The position numbers were made by a program, and so were the translations under genes. DNA of 64,000 nt from Methylobacterium sp. 2A (GTDB taxonomy: Bacteria > Pseudomonadota > Alphaproteobacteria > Rhizobiales > Beijerinckiaceae). Location of the stretch: contig NZ_VUOK01000048.1 in assembly GCF_009806555.1 (NCBI RefSeq), forward strand, positions 176,473 to 240,472. The letters are read 5' to 3'. Positions 26,984 through 37,215 of this stretch are shown here, piece by piece. The notes beneath the pieces were generated by a model. The model was not told where the DNA came from. It did no database searches and saw only the letters and a list, made by a program, of their open reading frames with translations. The first letter of the stretch is position 1, and every line of letters starts with the position of its first letter.

Positions 26984-27233
26984 GCGCCCGGTCGATGCGG
27001 CAGACGATCCAAGACGAATGGACCCACATCGCGGCTGCGTGCGTAAGGATCGGTTATAAATCCTCTCCGGGAGATCGGCGAATTCTTGTCAGAATTAGTC
27101 CGTTTTCGCCATGGGCAGCCGCAGCGTTTCGGGCGATCTTCGACGCTGTCAATCCGTCGCGGCGGTGCTGTCCGTACGGCCGCCTCGGCCGTCCTCTCGA
27201 CCCGCACGCCGTGCAGCCTCTGCGAGGGGACCG
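26984..27233. promoter_or_regulatory. Divergent promoter region with A+T-rich inverted repeat
   Basis: The gap between divergent glycosyltransferase and deacetylase genes holds a perfect inverted repeat AATTCT-TGTC-AGAATT at 27081-27096, followed by AGTCCG. It is in the A+T-rich part of the gap and is an operator candidate. No gene is seen. Confidence 0.45.
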
Positions 27234-28229
27234 ATGAGCGGTACGCTGGTGATCTCGCTCGACTTCGAGCTCTATTGGGGCGTCCGCGACCGGCGCCGCC
27301 TCGAGGAGATCCGGTCGGACCTGCTGGCCACGCGGCAGGTGATCCCCGCGATGCTCGCGCTGTTCGAGCGTTATGGGGTCCGGGCGACCTGGGCGACGGT
27401 CGGCTTCCTGTTCTTCGAAACGCGCGCGCGGCTGCTGCGCGCGCTACCCGCGGCCAAACCCACCTATAGCGAGGCGAAATACTCGCCCTACGGCGAAATC
27501 GCGGCGATCGGCGTCGACGAATCCTCCGATCCCTGCCGGCTCGGCCGCTCCCTCGTCGAGCTGATCGCCGCGCATGCGGGGCAGGAGATCGGCACGCACA
27601 CCTTCTGCCACTATTTCGCGCTCGAGGCCGGCCAGACGCCGGAAGCCTTCCGCCAGGATCTCGCGGCCGCCGTCGCTGCGGCGAACCGGGCCGGCCACGA
27701 GGTCCGGTCGCTCGTCTTCCCGCGCAACCAGTGCAACGCGGAGTACCTGCCGCTCTGCGATGAGGCCGGCATCGCGTGCTTCCGGGGCAACCCGCGCTCG
27801 TGGCTCTACCGAGCCCGCCCCCGCGGCGAGGAGCGGCGCGTCCTGCGCGCGCTCCGCCTGCTCGACGCCTACGTCAACATCTCGGGCCATCATACCTACC
27901 GGCGGACGACGCCCGGGACGGCCGGCCGTCCCCTCGACGTGCCCGCGAGCCGCTTCCTCAGGCCCTGGTCGTCGCGCCTGCGCTGGCTCGAAGGCCTGCG
28001 CCTGCGGCGGATCAAGAGCGCGATGACGCATGCCGCCCGGCGCGGCGAGGTTTTCCATCTCTGGTGGCATCCAGAGAATTTCGGGACCGACTGCGCCCAG
28101 AACCTGCGATGCCTGGAGGTGCTGCTGCGGCACTTCGCGAGCCTGCGCGAACGCTACGGGATGGAGTCGCTCAACATGGGCGATTTCGGGAGCGCATCCG
28201 TCAATCTCGCGAAGCAGGCGCGCGGATAG
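27234..28229 (+). CDS. Polysaccharide deacetylase (NodB/CE4-like)
   Basis: The 331-residue protein opens with LVISLDFELYWGVRD, where the first Asp is the likely catalytic base of the CE4 fold. Later, EIGTHTFCHYF supplies the metal-binding His pair. VRSLVFPRNQCNAEYLPLCDEAGIACFRG and FHLWWHPENF match the later motifs of the family. It probably removes N-acetyl groups from the polysaccharide or its precursor, and no signal peptide is seen, so action on a cytoplasmic lipid-linked intermediate is possible. ATG 27234 follows GAGGGG. Confidence 0.85.
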   Translation: MSGTLVISLDFELYWGVRDRRRLEEIRSDLLATRQVIPAMLALFERYGVRATWATVGFLFFETRARLLRALPAAKPTYSEAKYSPYGEIAAIGVDESSDPCRLGRSLVELIAAHAGQEIGTHTFCHYFALEAGQTPEAFRQDLAAAVAAANRAGHEVRSLVFPRNQCNAEYLPLCDEAGIACFRGNPRSWLYRARPRGEERRVLRALRLLDAYVNISGHHTYRRTTPGTAGRPLDVPASRFLRPWSSRLRWLEGLRLRRIKSAMTHAARRGEVFHLWWHPENFGTDCAQNLRCLEVLLRHFASLRERYGMESLNMGDFGSASVNLAKQARG

Positions 28230-28403
28230 AGCGCCCGTCGGCGAAGCGGCTCCGGCGCGTCGGAACAATGGGTTCGAGGCGCCGGCCTGATGCGACCGAG
28301 GCCGGAAACGGCTCCGTCAGGCTGCCGGAAAGGTCCGGCATGGACGAACACGCATCGCTCGGGCGCCCGGTCCCTGGGAGCGACGGCGGCCGCCGCTCCC
28401 CGA

Positions 28404-29495
28404 TCACGCCCCAGGAAGCGCGCAGACGTCCTCGTGCGCGGGTCCGGATGCGGCGGCCAGGCAGCCGGCGAGGCGGTCTCCGTCCTGCTCCCCGTAGAAG
28501 CCGCGATACCACGCGACGAAGGACGCGACGCCCGATTCGATGGGCGTGGCGGGCACGTAGCCGATCAGGCTGTGCAGGAGATCGGTGCCCGCGACGGTCT
28601 CGGGCACGTCGCCCGCCGGCAGGGGCCGGTAATGTCGCGTCGCGCGCCGACCGAGTGCCGCCTCGATCGCCTCCACGAAACGCATCAGATGCACGGGCTG
28701 GCCGCCGCCGATGTTGACGATGCGGTAGGGGGCCACCGGGCTCAGCGTGTCGCCGGGCACGGCTGCGGCGCCCATGCCGGGCCGTGCCGGAATCACATCC
28801 GTCAGGCGCAGGATGCCCTCCACGAGATCGTCGATGTAGGTGAAGTCCCGCCGACTCCGGCCATGGTTGTAGATCTCGATCGGTTGGTCGGCGAGCATCG
28901 CCTTCGTGAACTTGAACAGGGCCATGTCCGGCCGCCCCCACGGACCGTAGACCGTGAAGAAGCGGAACACGGTCGTCGGCAGGGTCCAGAGATGGGCATA
29001 GGCGTGGGCCATCACCTCGGTGCCGATCTTCGAGGCGGCGTACAGGGTGAGCGGGGCCGCCGTGCGGTCCGTCTCCCGGAAGGGAAACGTGCCGTTGCCG
29101 CCATAGGCCGAACTCGTGGACGCGATCAGGAGATGGTCCACGGGATGATGGCGGCAGGCCTCCAGGACGTTGAACGTCCCGATCAGGTTGGCGTCGATAT
29201 AGGCGCGCGGATTGTCCAGGCTGTAGCGGACGCCGGCCTGGGCGGCGAGGTGGACGACCTTCTGCGGCCGGACCGTCCGGAACAGGCGGTCGAGGGCATC
29301 GGCATCCTCAAGCATGAACTCGTGCGCGGTGAAGCCCGGGAAATCCCGCAGCATCCGGTGCCGCTCCTGCTTCAGCGCCACGTCGTAATAGGCCGTCATG
29401 CCGTCCAGGCCGACGACGGCGTGGCCGGCCAGAAGGAGGCGTCGCGCCACGTGAAAGCCGATGAAGCCGGCGGTGCCCGTCACCAGAAAGCGCAT
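28404..29495 (-). CDS. NAD-dependent nucleotide-sugar 4-epimerase (UDP-glucuronate epimerase-like)
   Basis: The 363-residue SDR protein has FLVTGTAGFIGFHVARRLL (NAD site), GLDGMTAYYDVALKQERHRML, HLAAQAGVRYSLDNPRAYID, STSSAYGG and YAASKIGTE (YxxxK). FRFFTVYGPWGRPDMALFKF is the strongest signature of the UDP-glucuronate 4-epimerase (LpsL/Cap1J) group. It likely epimerises a UDP-uronate formed by the dehydrogenase at 9315-10685. If that enzyme uses UDP-GlcNAc, the substrate would be UDP-GlcNAcA (inference). The C-terminal tail after GFYGEQD is slightly longer than usual. Confidence 0.85.
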   Translation of the reverse strand: MRFLVTGTAGFIGFHVARRLLLAGHAVVGLDGMTAYYDVALKQERHRMLRDFPGFTAHEFMLEDADALDRLFRTVRPQKVVHLAAQAGVRYSLDNPRAYIDANLIGTFNVLEACRHHPVDHLLIASTSSAYGGNGTFPFRETDRTAAPLTLYAASKIGTEVMAHAYAHLWTLPTTVFRFFTVYGPWGRPDMALFKFTKAMLADQPIEIYNHGRSRRDFTYIDDLVEGILRLTDVIPARPGMGAAAVPGDTLSPVAPYRIVNIGGGQPVHLMRFVEAIEAALGRRATRHYRPLPAGDVPETVAGTDLLHSLIGYVPATPIESGVASFVAWYRGFYGEQDGDRLAGCLAAASGPAHEDVCALPGA

Positions 29496-29770
29496 GGTCT
29501 GATCTCTCTTGAGGAAGCAGGCGGCCGGCCCTGCGGCCTCGGAGGCAGTCGAGGATCGGGCCGTTTCGCCGATGACGTTGCGGTGGCGCAGTGTATCTAT
29601 CGAAAATATTCAGTATCAACATCGATCGACTGAATAGTTCGGGCATCATCCCTTCTGGCTAGCCAGGAATCGTATGATGCGTCCGGCGTTCCGCGCGTCA
29701 TACTTCCCGGCCCGGCAGGAAGCGGACTCGGCGTCGTCGAGGGCGCGCCGGCGGGCGGGAGCGGCGAGCG
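29496..29770. promoter_or_regulatory. Divergent promoter region upstream of glmS with inverted repeat
   Basis: The gap between divergent epimerase and glmS genes contains an A+T-rich segment (29590-29640). It holds an inverted repeat ATTCAGT (29608-29614) and ACTGAAT (29629-29635) with a 14-base spacer, an operator candidate. I see nothing resembling a glmS ribozyme. Confidence 0.45.
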
Positions 29771-31597
<1,827 letters not shown>

Positions 31598-31921
31598 GGC
31601 GCGCGTGATCCGGCCAGCCTCCGGTCCTGCGGGAGACGCGCCGGCGCAGGCTCGTGCGGACGAGCCCGGCGGCGCCCCGTCAGCACACCCGTCCCCGGCG
31701 AAGGGCGGCCTCCGGCATGGCCGCCCCGGGGCCGGAACGGCCGCTTTCGTCCCGCTCGCACAGGGCCGGACCGTGCGTCCGGAGCCGTGCCCGACCGCGC
31801 GGCCGGCGCGTGCCGCTCCGACGCTTTGTTCCGGCGCGCCCACCTGCGCCGACCCGGTGGCCAGTCCGGCGCAGAGCGCCCGCGCGGCGAACGCCCGCCC
31901 TCGATCGTATCGGAGCCTGCG
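31598..31921. other. Intergenic gap between glmS and kinase-like gene
   Basis: The 324-base gap has no supported gene. Its main content is a diverged copy of the dispersed two-hairpin repeat at 31781-31881 and G+C-rich sequence that could hold a glmS terminator (for example GGGGC and GCCCC runs near 31690-31735). Confidence 0.45.
31781..31881 (-). repeat. Dispersed two-hairpin repeat, copy 2 (diverged)
   Basis: Compared with the reverse complement of the copy at 58012-58113, this stretch keeps GGAGCCGTGCCCGA, the GCTTTGTT block, GCGCGC, CTGCGCCGA, CCGG and the terminal CGGCG-AGAGCGC in the same order and nearly the same spacing. The second palindrome is partly eroded. It is intergenic like the other three copies. 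Confidence 0.65.
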
Positions 31922-32629
31922 ATGATCGTCGAACTCTTCGGTCCCCCCGGAGCGGGCAAGACCACCTTCGCGCGCGGTCTCGCCGCCGGATTGCGGGCGC
32001 GCGGCTACGCCGCCGAGGCCGTCGTCAGCGCCCGCACCTCCGAGGCGGAGCGCGACGGACCCGTCCGCGCGCGCGGCCCCGTCGGGGGCGCGGCGTCCGG
32101 CCACGCCACCGCGCAACCCGACGCGCGCCGCGACGGTCTCGGACGGTCGCTGCTCACGATCCTGCCGCCTCGGAACGTCTTCTGGAACCTGCGTCTGCGC
32201 CGGTACCTGCGCCGCCTCGCGGCAGCCTGGGCCCGCAGCGAGGCGGTCCCTGGCATCCGCGTCTTCGACCAGGGCTATGCCCAGGCTCTCTGCTCCCTGA
32301 TCTCGCTCAGCCGCTCCACCGATCCGGGGCGCATCGCGATGGCCGCCGCGCTCCTGCCTCGGCCGGCCCTCCGGATCGCCCTGCACGCGCCGGGCGAGCT
32401 CCTCGCGGCCCGCCAGGAGGCGCGGGTCCATAAGGCCGGGCTTCTGGAACGGATGCTCGAACTCGATGCCGCCACCAACCTGCGGCAGGCGGGCATCTGC
32501 GACACCCTGTTCGGGACCTTCCAGGGAAGCGCCCCCCTCCTGCGGACGACCTCGCTCGACGAGGCGAGCATGGCGGGCTTCGTCGACACCGTCGCGGCCG
32601 CGACGACGCAGTGGTCCCGGGTCGCCTGA
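31922..32629 (+). CDS. P-loop kinase-like protein of unknown function
   Basis: The 235-residue protein starts MIVELFGPPGAGKTTFARGLA, a clear Walker A P-loop, and continues with a nucleotide-kinase-like layout (VFDQGYAQALCSLISLS as a possible DxG/Walker B element). ALHAPGELLAARQEARVHKAGLLERM resembles the lid or base region of small-molecule kinases. I cannot name the substrate. It lies between glmS and glmM with 49 bases before the latter, so a role in hexosamine or lipid-carrier metabolism of the polysaccharide locus is plausible. A region of biased composition occurs at about 40-75. The start ATG 31922 begins the P-loop strand directly. Confidence 0.75.
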   Translation: MIVELFGPPGAGKTTFARGLAAGLRARGYAAEAVVSARTSEAERDGPVRARGPVGGAASGHATAQPDARRDGLGRSLLTILPPRNVFWNLRLRRYLRRLAAAWARSEAVPGIRVFDQGYAQALCSLISLSRSTDPGRIAMAAALLPRPALRIALHAPGELLAARQEARVHKAGLLERMLELDAATNLRQAGICDTLFGTFQGSAPLLRTTSLDEASMAGFVDTVAAATTQWSRVA

Positions 32630-32678
32630 GCGGCCGCGGACAAGGGCAGGTCTTCTGACCTCACGCACGAGGTAGATC

Positions 32679-34079
32679 ATGAGCATCGCGACGATCAACA
32701 CGCTTCGGCCCGCGGCCCGCCGGCTCTTCGGCACGGACGGCATCCGCGGCCGTGCGAACGGCGTGATCACGCCGGAACTGGCGTTGAAGGTGGGTCAGGC
32801 GGTGGGCACGGTGTTCACGCGCGGCGAGCACCGCCACCGGGTCGTCATCGGCAAGGACACCCGGCTCTCGGGCTACATGATCGAGACTGCCCTGGTGGCC
32901 GGCTTCACGTCGGTGGGCATGGATGTGCTCCTGCTCGGCCCGATGCCCACCCCTGCCGTGGCCATGCTGACGCGGTCGATGCGTGCGGATATCGGCGTGA
33001 TGATCTCGGCCTCGCACAACCTCTACGAAGATAACGGCATCAAGATTTTCGGCCCCGACGGCTTCAAGCTCTCGGATGCCATCGAGCGCCAGATCGAGGC
33101 CCTCATCGAGGGCGACCTCACGACCCGGCTGGCGCCCTCGGGTGCGCTGGGGCGGGCCAAGCGCATCGAGAGCGTGCACGCGCGCTACATCGAGGCGGTC
33201 AAGCGGAGCCTGCCCCGCCGCATCAGCCTGGAGGGGCTTCGCGTCGTGGTGGACTGCGCCAACGGCGCGGCATACCGCGTGGCGCCCGAGATGCTCTGGG
33301 AGCTCGGGGCCGAGGTCATCGCCATCGGGGTCGAGCCGGACGGCTTCAATATCAACCAGGGCGTGGGCTCGACCGCCCCCGACGCGCTTGTGCGCAAGGT
33401 GCGCGAGTTGCGCGCGGATATCGGGATCGCGCTCGACGGGGATGCCGACCGGGTGCTGGTGGTGGACGAGCGCGGCGCGGTGGTGGACGGCGACCAGCTC
33501 ATCGGGGTGGTGGCGCGCGCGTTCCACGACGACGGGAGGCTGACGCAACCCGGCATCGTGGCGACCGTGATGTCGAATCTCGGGCTGGAGCACTACCTCG
33601 CGGGACTGGGGCTCGGGCTGATCCGCACGGCGGTCGGGGACCGCTACGTGCTCGAGCACATGCGCGCGCACGGCTACAATCTGGGGGGCGAGCAGTCCGG
33701 GCACATCATCCTCTCGGACTACGCGACCACGGGCGACGGACTGATCGCGGTTCTGCAGCTCCTGGCGGTGATGCAGAAGAGGGGACGTCCGGTCAGCGAG
33801 GTCTGCCATGGCTTCGACCTCCTGCCGCAGATCCTGCGCAACGTGCGCTATCGCGCGGGCGAGCCATTGCTGGTCGATGCGGTGGTTCGTGCGATCGCCG
33901 CGGGGCGCGAGCGTCTGGGGGAGAGCGGACGTCTCGTGATCCGCCCGTCGGGCACCGAGCCCGTGATCCGCGTCATGGCCGAGGGCGAGGACCCCGCAAC
34001 AATCCGGAGCGTCGTCGACGATGTCGTCGACGCCGTCTCGAGAGCCGCAGGTGACGCCGTCGAGGACGCGGCCGCCTGA
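32679..34079 (+). CDS. glmM: Phosphoglucosamine mutase
   Basis: The 466-residue protein has RRLFGTDGIRGRAN at the N-terminus and GVMISASHNLYEDNGIKIFG, whose Ser in SASHN is the phosphoserine of the active site. The metal-binding loop is IALDGDADRVLVVDE, and LGGEQSGHIIL and VIRPSGTEPVIRVMAEGED complete the set. It converts glucosamine-6-phosphate to glucosamine-1-phosphate, the step after GlmS. Length and all four domains are normal. The start is supported by ACGAGGTAG upstream of ATG 32679. Confidence 0.97.
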   Translation: MSIATINTLRPAARRLFGTDGIRGRANGVITPELALKVGQAVGTVFTRGEHRHRVVIGKDTRLSGYMIETALVAGFTSVGMDVLLLGPMPTPAVAMLTRSMRADIGVMISASHNLYEDNGIKIFGPDGFKLSDAIERQIEALIEGDLTTRLAPSGALGRAKRIESVHARYIEAVKRSLPRRISLEGLRVVVDCANGAAYRVAPEMLWELGAEVIAIGVEPDGFNINQGVGSTAPDALVRKVRELRADIGIALDGDADRVLVVDERGAVVDGDQLIGVVARAFHDDGRLTQPGIVATVMSNLGLEHYLAGLGLGLIRTAVGDRYVLEHMRAHGYNLGGEQSGHIILSDYATTGDGLIAVLQLLAVMQKRGRPVSEVCHGFDLLPQILRNVRYRAGEPLLVDAVVRAIAAGRERLGESGRLVIRPSGTEPVIRVMAEGEDPATIRSVVDDVVDAVSRAAGDAVEDAAA

Positions 34080-34117
34080 ACGGCCGCCTAGCGCCTCCGC
34101 CCCGCGGGAATCGCCAT

Positions 34118-34140
34118 CCGGCCGCTCCCGCATCGGCCGG
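34118..34140. terminator. Hairpin between convergent glmM and polymerase-like genes
   Basis: The inverted repeat CCGGCCG-CTCCCGCAT-CGGCCGG lies in the 72-base gap between two convergent stops. It has no T-run, so it is at best a weak intrinsic terminator or a bidirectional attenuator. Confidence 0.4.
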
Positions 34141-34151
34141 AGGCCCTGTCG

Positions 34152-35564
34152 TCAGTCCCGTATGAGGGGCGGCCCGAAAGCACCGGACGCGAAGGGGGCG
34201 GTTCCGGTCGTGACCGGTGCGAGCCGGCGCGGCGATCGGCCCGAGGCGGCGTGCCGGCCCGGAAGGCGCCGGGGACCGGCCTGCACCAGGCAGATGCAGA
34301 ACCACACGATGGGATGGCGCAAGGTCACGTGGAAGACGCTGAACAGCATGAGAGAAGCGATCATGGCCGTGAGGCTGGCCACGTCCGGCCGGTAGCTCTG
34401 CCGGATCGTGCTGAGCATCAGGGCCACGAAGCCCAGGAGGAGCGGCAGGCCGCCCTGGCTGAAGAGTTCGAGATAGGTGTTGTGGGACTCCATGGACTCG
34501 CCGTGCTCGGCGCCACTGCCCAGGCCGGCTTCGGTCTCGGTCCGCGCCCATTTCTGGCGCGCCACGACTTCGGGCGGAACAGGGACGTGCGAGGACGGCC
34601 CGAGCCCAAGGAAGTAGGAGTCGAAGCCCTTCTGGATCGCGCCGCCCCAGAGATAGACGCGGACGGCGGCCTCATCGAGCGTCTGATCGGCGTCCCGTGA
34701 GATGTCCTTGGCGACGCTCTCGAGTTTCACCGCGTGCAGGAGCAGCGCGCCCGCGAGGCCGAGCGGCACCGCCAAGCCAATCGCCAGGACGGCGACGGTG
34801 AACCGATAGGGCGCGCGCGCGTAGCCGCCGACAAGGAAGCGGCGCAGTTTGGCGAGGGTGAAGGCGGCCAGCGCGACGACGAGGGCGAGCCGGAAGGAGT
34901 TGCCCTTCGTCATGAGCCCGGCCACGACGGCGGGCGTTCCCCACAGCAGCAGCACGAGTCGTTCCCGCCGCCCGAAGGCGGTCTCGGCCGCGTAGGCCGC
35001 AATGAGGACGAGCGCCGTGCAGAGCAGGCTGAGCTGGTTCGGGTTGTCCGACCAGCCCCGGAAGCGGTCCCAGTACCAGCCGTCGAGCCCTGGGACCCGG
35101 AGATCGAGGAGGCCGGAGGCGATCTGGCAGGCGAGCGACACACCCCCGATCCGCGTCACGAGGCAGGCCGTCCGGCGCAGCCCCTCCGATGCGTTCGATC
35201 TGGCGAGGCACAGGCTGCTCACCGCGGCCACGATGGAGAAGGCCAGGACATCGTGGACGATGTGGGCCTGATCCTGATGGTCTTTGAGCGCGAGGCCCGT
35301 CAGCAGCCCGAGCGACTGCGTACCGGCGAAGAACACCCAGAAGGCCAGGATGCGGCCGGCCGCAGGTGGAAGCACGATCGGGCTCCGGAAGACCGCTCCG
35401 TAGACGTGCGCGCAAATCCAGATCAGAAGGCACAACTCGCCCGGACCGATCGGGAGGCTGCCGATCCTGAGCTGGGACGCCGCCGACAGCAGGAGCCCGA
35501 ACGCGAGGACCGCGTCGCGCCACCAGGCCTCGTCCGTACCGGCTTCCGGGTCGAGAACCGGCAT
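34152..35564 (-). CDS. O-antigen ligase/polymerase-like membrane protein (Wzy/WaaL family)
   Basis: Starting at ATG 35562-35564 (470 residues; GGAGAGGCG upstream), the protein has about 11-12 predicted membrane spans. A long periplasmic loop around 270-350 contains GWSDNPNQL earlier and FLGLGPSSHV and ESMESHNTYLELFSQGGLP, phrases typical of the Wzy_C/O-antigen ligase family. The HNTYLE motif is a hallmark. It would polymerise or ligate lipid-linked repeat units on the periplasmic face. An upstream in-frame Met (35726) would add a Ser/Arg-rich extension that I reject. The gene is divergent from the acyltransferase. Confidence 0.82.
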   Translation of the reverse strand: MPVLDPEAGTDEAWWRDAVLAFGLLLSAASQLRIGSLPIGPGELCLLIWICAHVYGAVFRSPIVLPPAAGRILAFWVFFAGTQSLGLLTGLALKDHQDQAHIVHDVLAFSIVAAVSSLCLARSNASEGLRRTACLVTRIGGVSLACQIASGLLDLRVPGLDGWYWDRFRGWSDNPNQLSLLCTALVLIAAYAAETAFGRRERLVLLLWGTPAVVAGLMTKGNSFRLALVVALAAFTLAKLRRFLVGGYARAPYRFTVAVLAIGLAVPLGLAGALLLHAVKLESVAKDISRDADQTLDEAAVRVYLWGGAIQKGFDSYFLGLGPSSHVPVPPEVVARQKWARTETEAGLGSGAEHGESMESHNTYLELFSQGGLPLLLGFVALMLSTIRQSYRPDVASLTAMIASLMLFSVFHVTLRHPIVWFCICLVQAGPRRLPGRHAASGRSPRRLAPVTTGTAPFASGAFGPPLIRD

Positions 35565-35769
35565 ACGCCTCTCCGCACGCTGCCCGCGCCGACGCGAACC
35601 CGTGTGGCTGCCGGCCCTGTGCGAGGATGAAGCCGTGCGCAGGGGCCTGCAACCCGCCCGATGGCTGAGGGACGGCAATTCCGGGCTACGCCGATGGCGC
35701 GATTGCGCAGGCCCGCACAGGCGCAATCATGGCGGTGGGCCGAAATCGACCGCCTCCGGTAATCCGACC
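35565..35769. promoter_or_regulatory. Divergent promoter region with symmetrical inverted repeat
   Basis: Between the divergent polymerase-like and acyltransferase genes lies a perfect 8-base inverted repeat, GATTGCGC (35701-35708) and GCGCAATC (35721-35728), with a 12-base spacer. It is 42 bases upstream of the acyltransferase start, a good operator position. Confidence 0.5.
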
Positions 35770-36939
35770 ATGACAACGATCTCCGCGCCAGGCGATGCGC
35801 CAGCGTCAAGCCAAGCGCCGGCGCCGAGCGACGGCAGCGCCTCGGGTCGGGCGCCGACCGAGCGGGCCCATTTCGAGACCCTCGACATCCTGCGGGTCGT
35901 CGCGTGCCTCGCCGTCATACTCTATCACTACACTTTCCGGGGCGCCGCCCGGGACGGCATGACGACGTTCTCGCTCGAAGACATCCACTTCGTCACCAAG
36001 TACGGCTATCTCGGCGTCGAGCTCTTCTTCGTCATCAGCGGGTTCGTGATCAGCTACTCTGCCGAGACCCGGAGCGCCGGTGCGTTCCTGGTCGCGCGGG
36101 CCACGCGCATCTATCCCGGCTTTCTCTTCTGCATGTCGTTCAGCTTCCTCGTCCTTTGGGCACTCGGCCCGCAGGGCCAGGCCCTCGACGGCGCGCAATG
36201 GCTCGCCAATCTGGCGATCGCCGCACCGGCCTTCCACGCGCAATTCGTCGACGGCGTTTACTGGTCGATTGTCTGCGAGCTCATCTTCTACGCCTGGATC
36301 TTCCTCCTCAAGACGACATGCGCGTACGAACGATACACGCTCGCGATCGTTGCGGCCTGGATGGTCGTCTCGGTCTTGAACATATGCATCTGGAAAAACG
36401 CCATCCTATCGTACCTGTTTTTGACGAAATACAGCGCCTATTTTGCAGCAGGAATAACGATATACGAGATATTCTATAAATCAAGATCTGCGGGCTTTCC
36501 CGTGTTTCTCGGGCTGATCCTGCCGCTGGTCCTGATCCAGGGCGCGGACGAGATCCGGTACCATCGGGCCTATTATGCCGGAACGGATTTCGACGTCCGG
36601 GTCGGGGCGGTGCTGAACGTCGCGGTGATCGCGATCGTCGTCGCAGCTCTGCGTCGGCCGCCGATGCGCGCGCGACGCGGCGTGACGGTCCTTCTCGGTG
36701 CAGCCACCTATCCCATGTATCTGATCCACCAGAGAATCGGCTACGTGATGCTGGAACGGCTCGCCCCGTCCTGCGGCCGCCTGCCCGCCCTCGGCCTCAC
36801 GATCCTCGTCCTGTTCGTCGGCTCGGCCCTGATCTGGCGGTTCATCGAGACGCCGGTACAGCGATTGCTGCGGACGATGCTGACCGGCCGGTTCCGTCCG
36901 CGCCAGCCGCCCGCGGTCACTGCGCCGCCGTCGCCCTGA
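35770..36939 (+). CDS. Acyltransferase 3-family membrane protein
   Basis: The 389-residue protein has a short Ser/Ala/Pro-rich N-terminus, then LDILRVVACLAVILYHYTF, where the His is the conserved active-site residue of the family. GYLGVELFFVISGFVISYS, RIYPGFLFCM and GVYWSIVCELIFYAWIF follow across about ten membrane spans. The C-terminus ends WRFIETPVQRLL, as in OafA-type O-acetylases. It probably adds acetyl or another acyl group to the polysaccharide from a cytoplasmic donor. The segment 36360-36490 is noticeably more A+T-rich than its neighbours. Confidence 0.87.
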   Translation: MTTISAPGDAPASSQAPAPSDGSASGRAPTERAHFETLDILRVVACLAVILYHYTFRGAARDGMTTFSLEDIHFVTKYGYLGVELFFVISGFVISYSAETRSAGAFLVARATRIYPGFLFCMSFSFLVLWALGPQGQALDGAQWLANLAIAAPAFHAQFVDGVYWSIVCELIFYAWIFLLKTTCAYERYTLAIVAAWMVVSVLNICIWKNAILSYLFLTKYSAYFAAGITIYEIFYKSRSAGFPVFLGLILPLVLIQGADEIRYHRAYYAGTDFDVRVGAVLNVAVIAIVVAALRRPPMRARRGVTVLLGAATYPMYLIHQRIGYVMLERLAPSCGRLPALGLTILVLFVGSALIWRFIETPVQRLLRTMLTGRFRPRQPPAVTAPPSP

Positions 36940-37215
36940 TGGCGGGGTTCGGAAGGCCGACCGAATCCCGACCGGCCGACGCCGGGCGTCTTCGGCGACC
37001 AGACCGCCCAGGCTTGCTGGAGCCGGATCAAACCCTGCGATCAAACAGCTGGGGTCGGGCCGCGGCGCCATTTCGCCGGCTGCTTTATTCTGCCATCGGG
37101 TCCGTGCATGATGGAACAACGAGCATCGTGTCCTCGGATACAGGTGCTTTCGCGGACTCGCGTCGCAAGCCTGACGTCAACGGGCGTGTCGATCCCGCTA
37201 CAGGGAGAAAATTGG

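Noticed and set aside
29496..29770. glmS ribozyme upstream of glmS
   Set aside because: No matching core sequence is visible, and this ribozyme is known from Gram-positive bacteria rather than alphaproteobacteria.
36940..37215. Pho box upstream of ugpB
   Set aside because: I looked for two CTGTCAT-like half-sites 11 bases apart and found none that I would defend.
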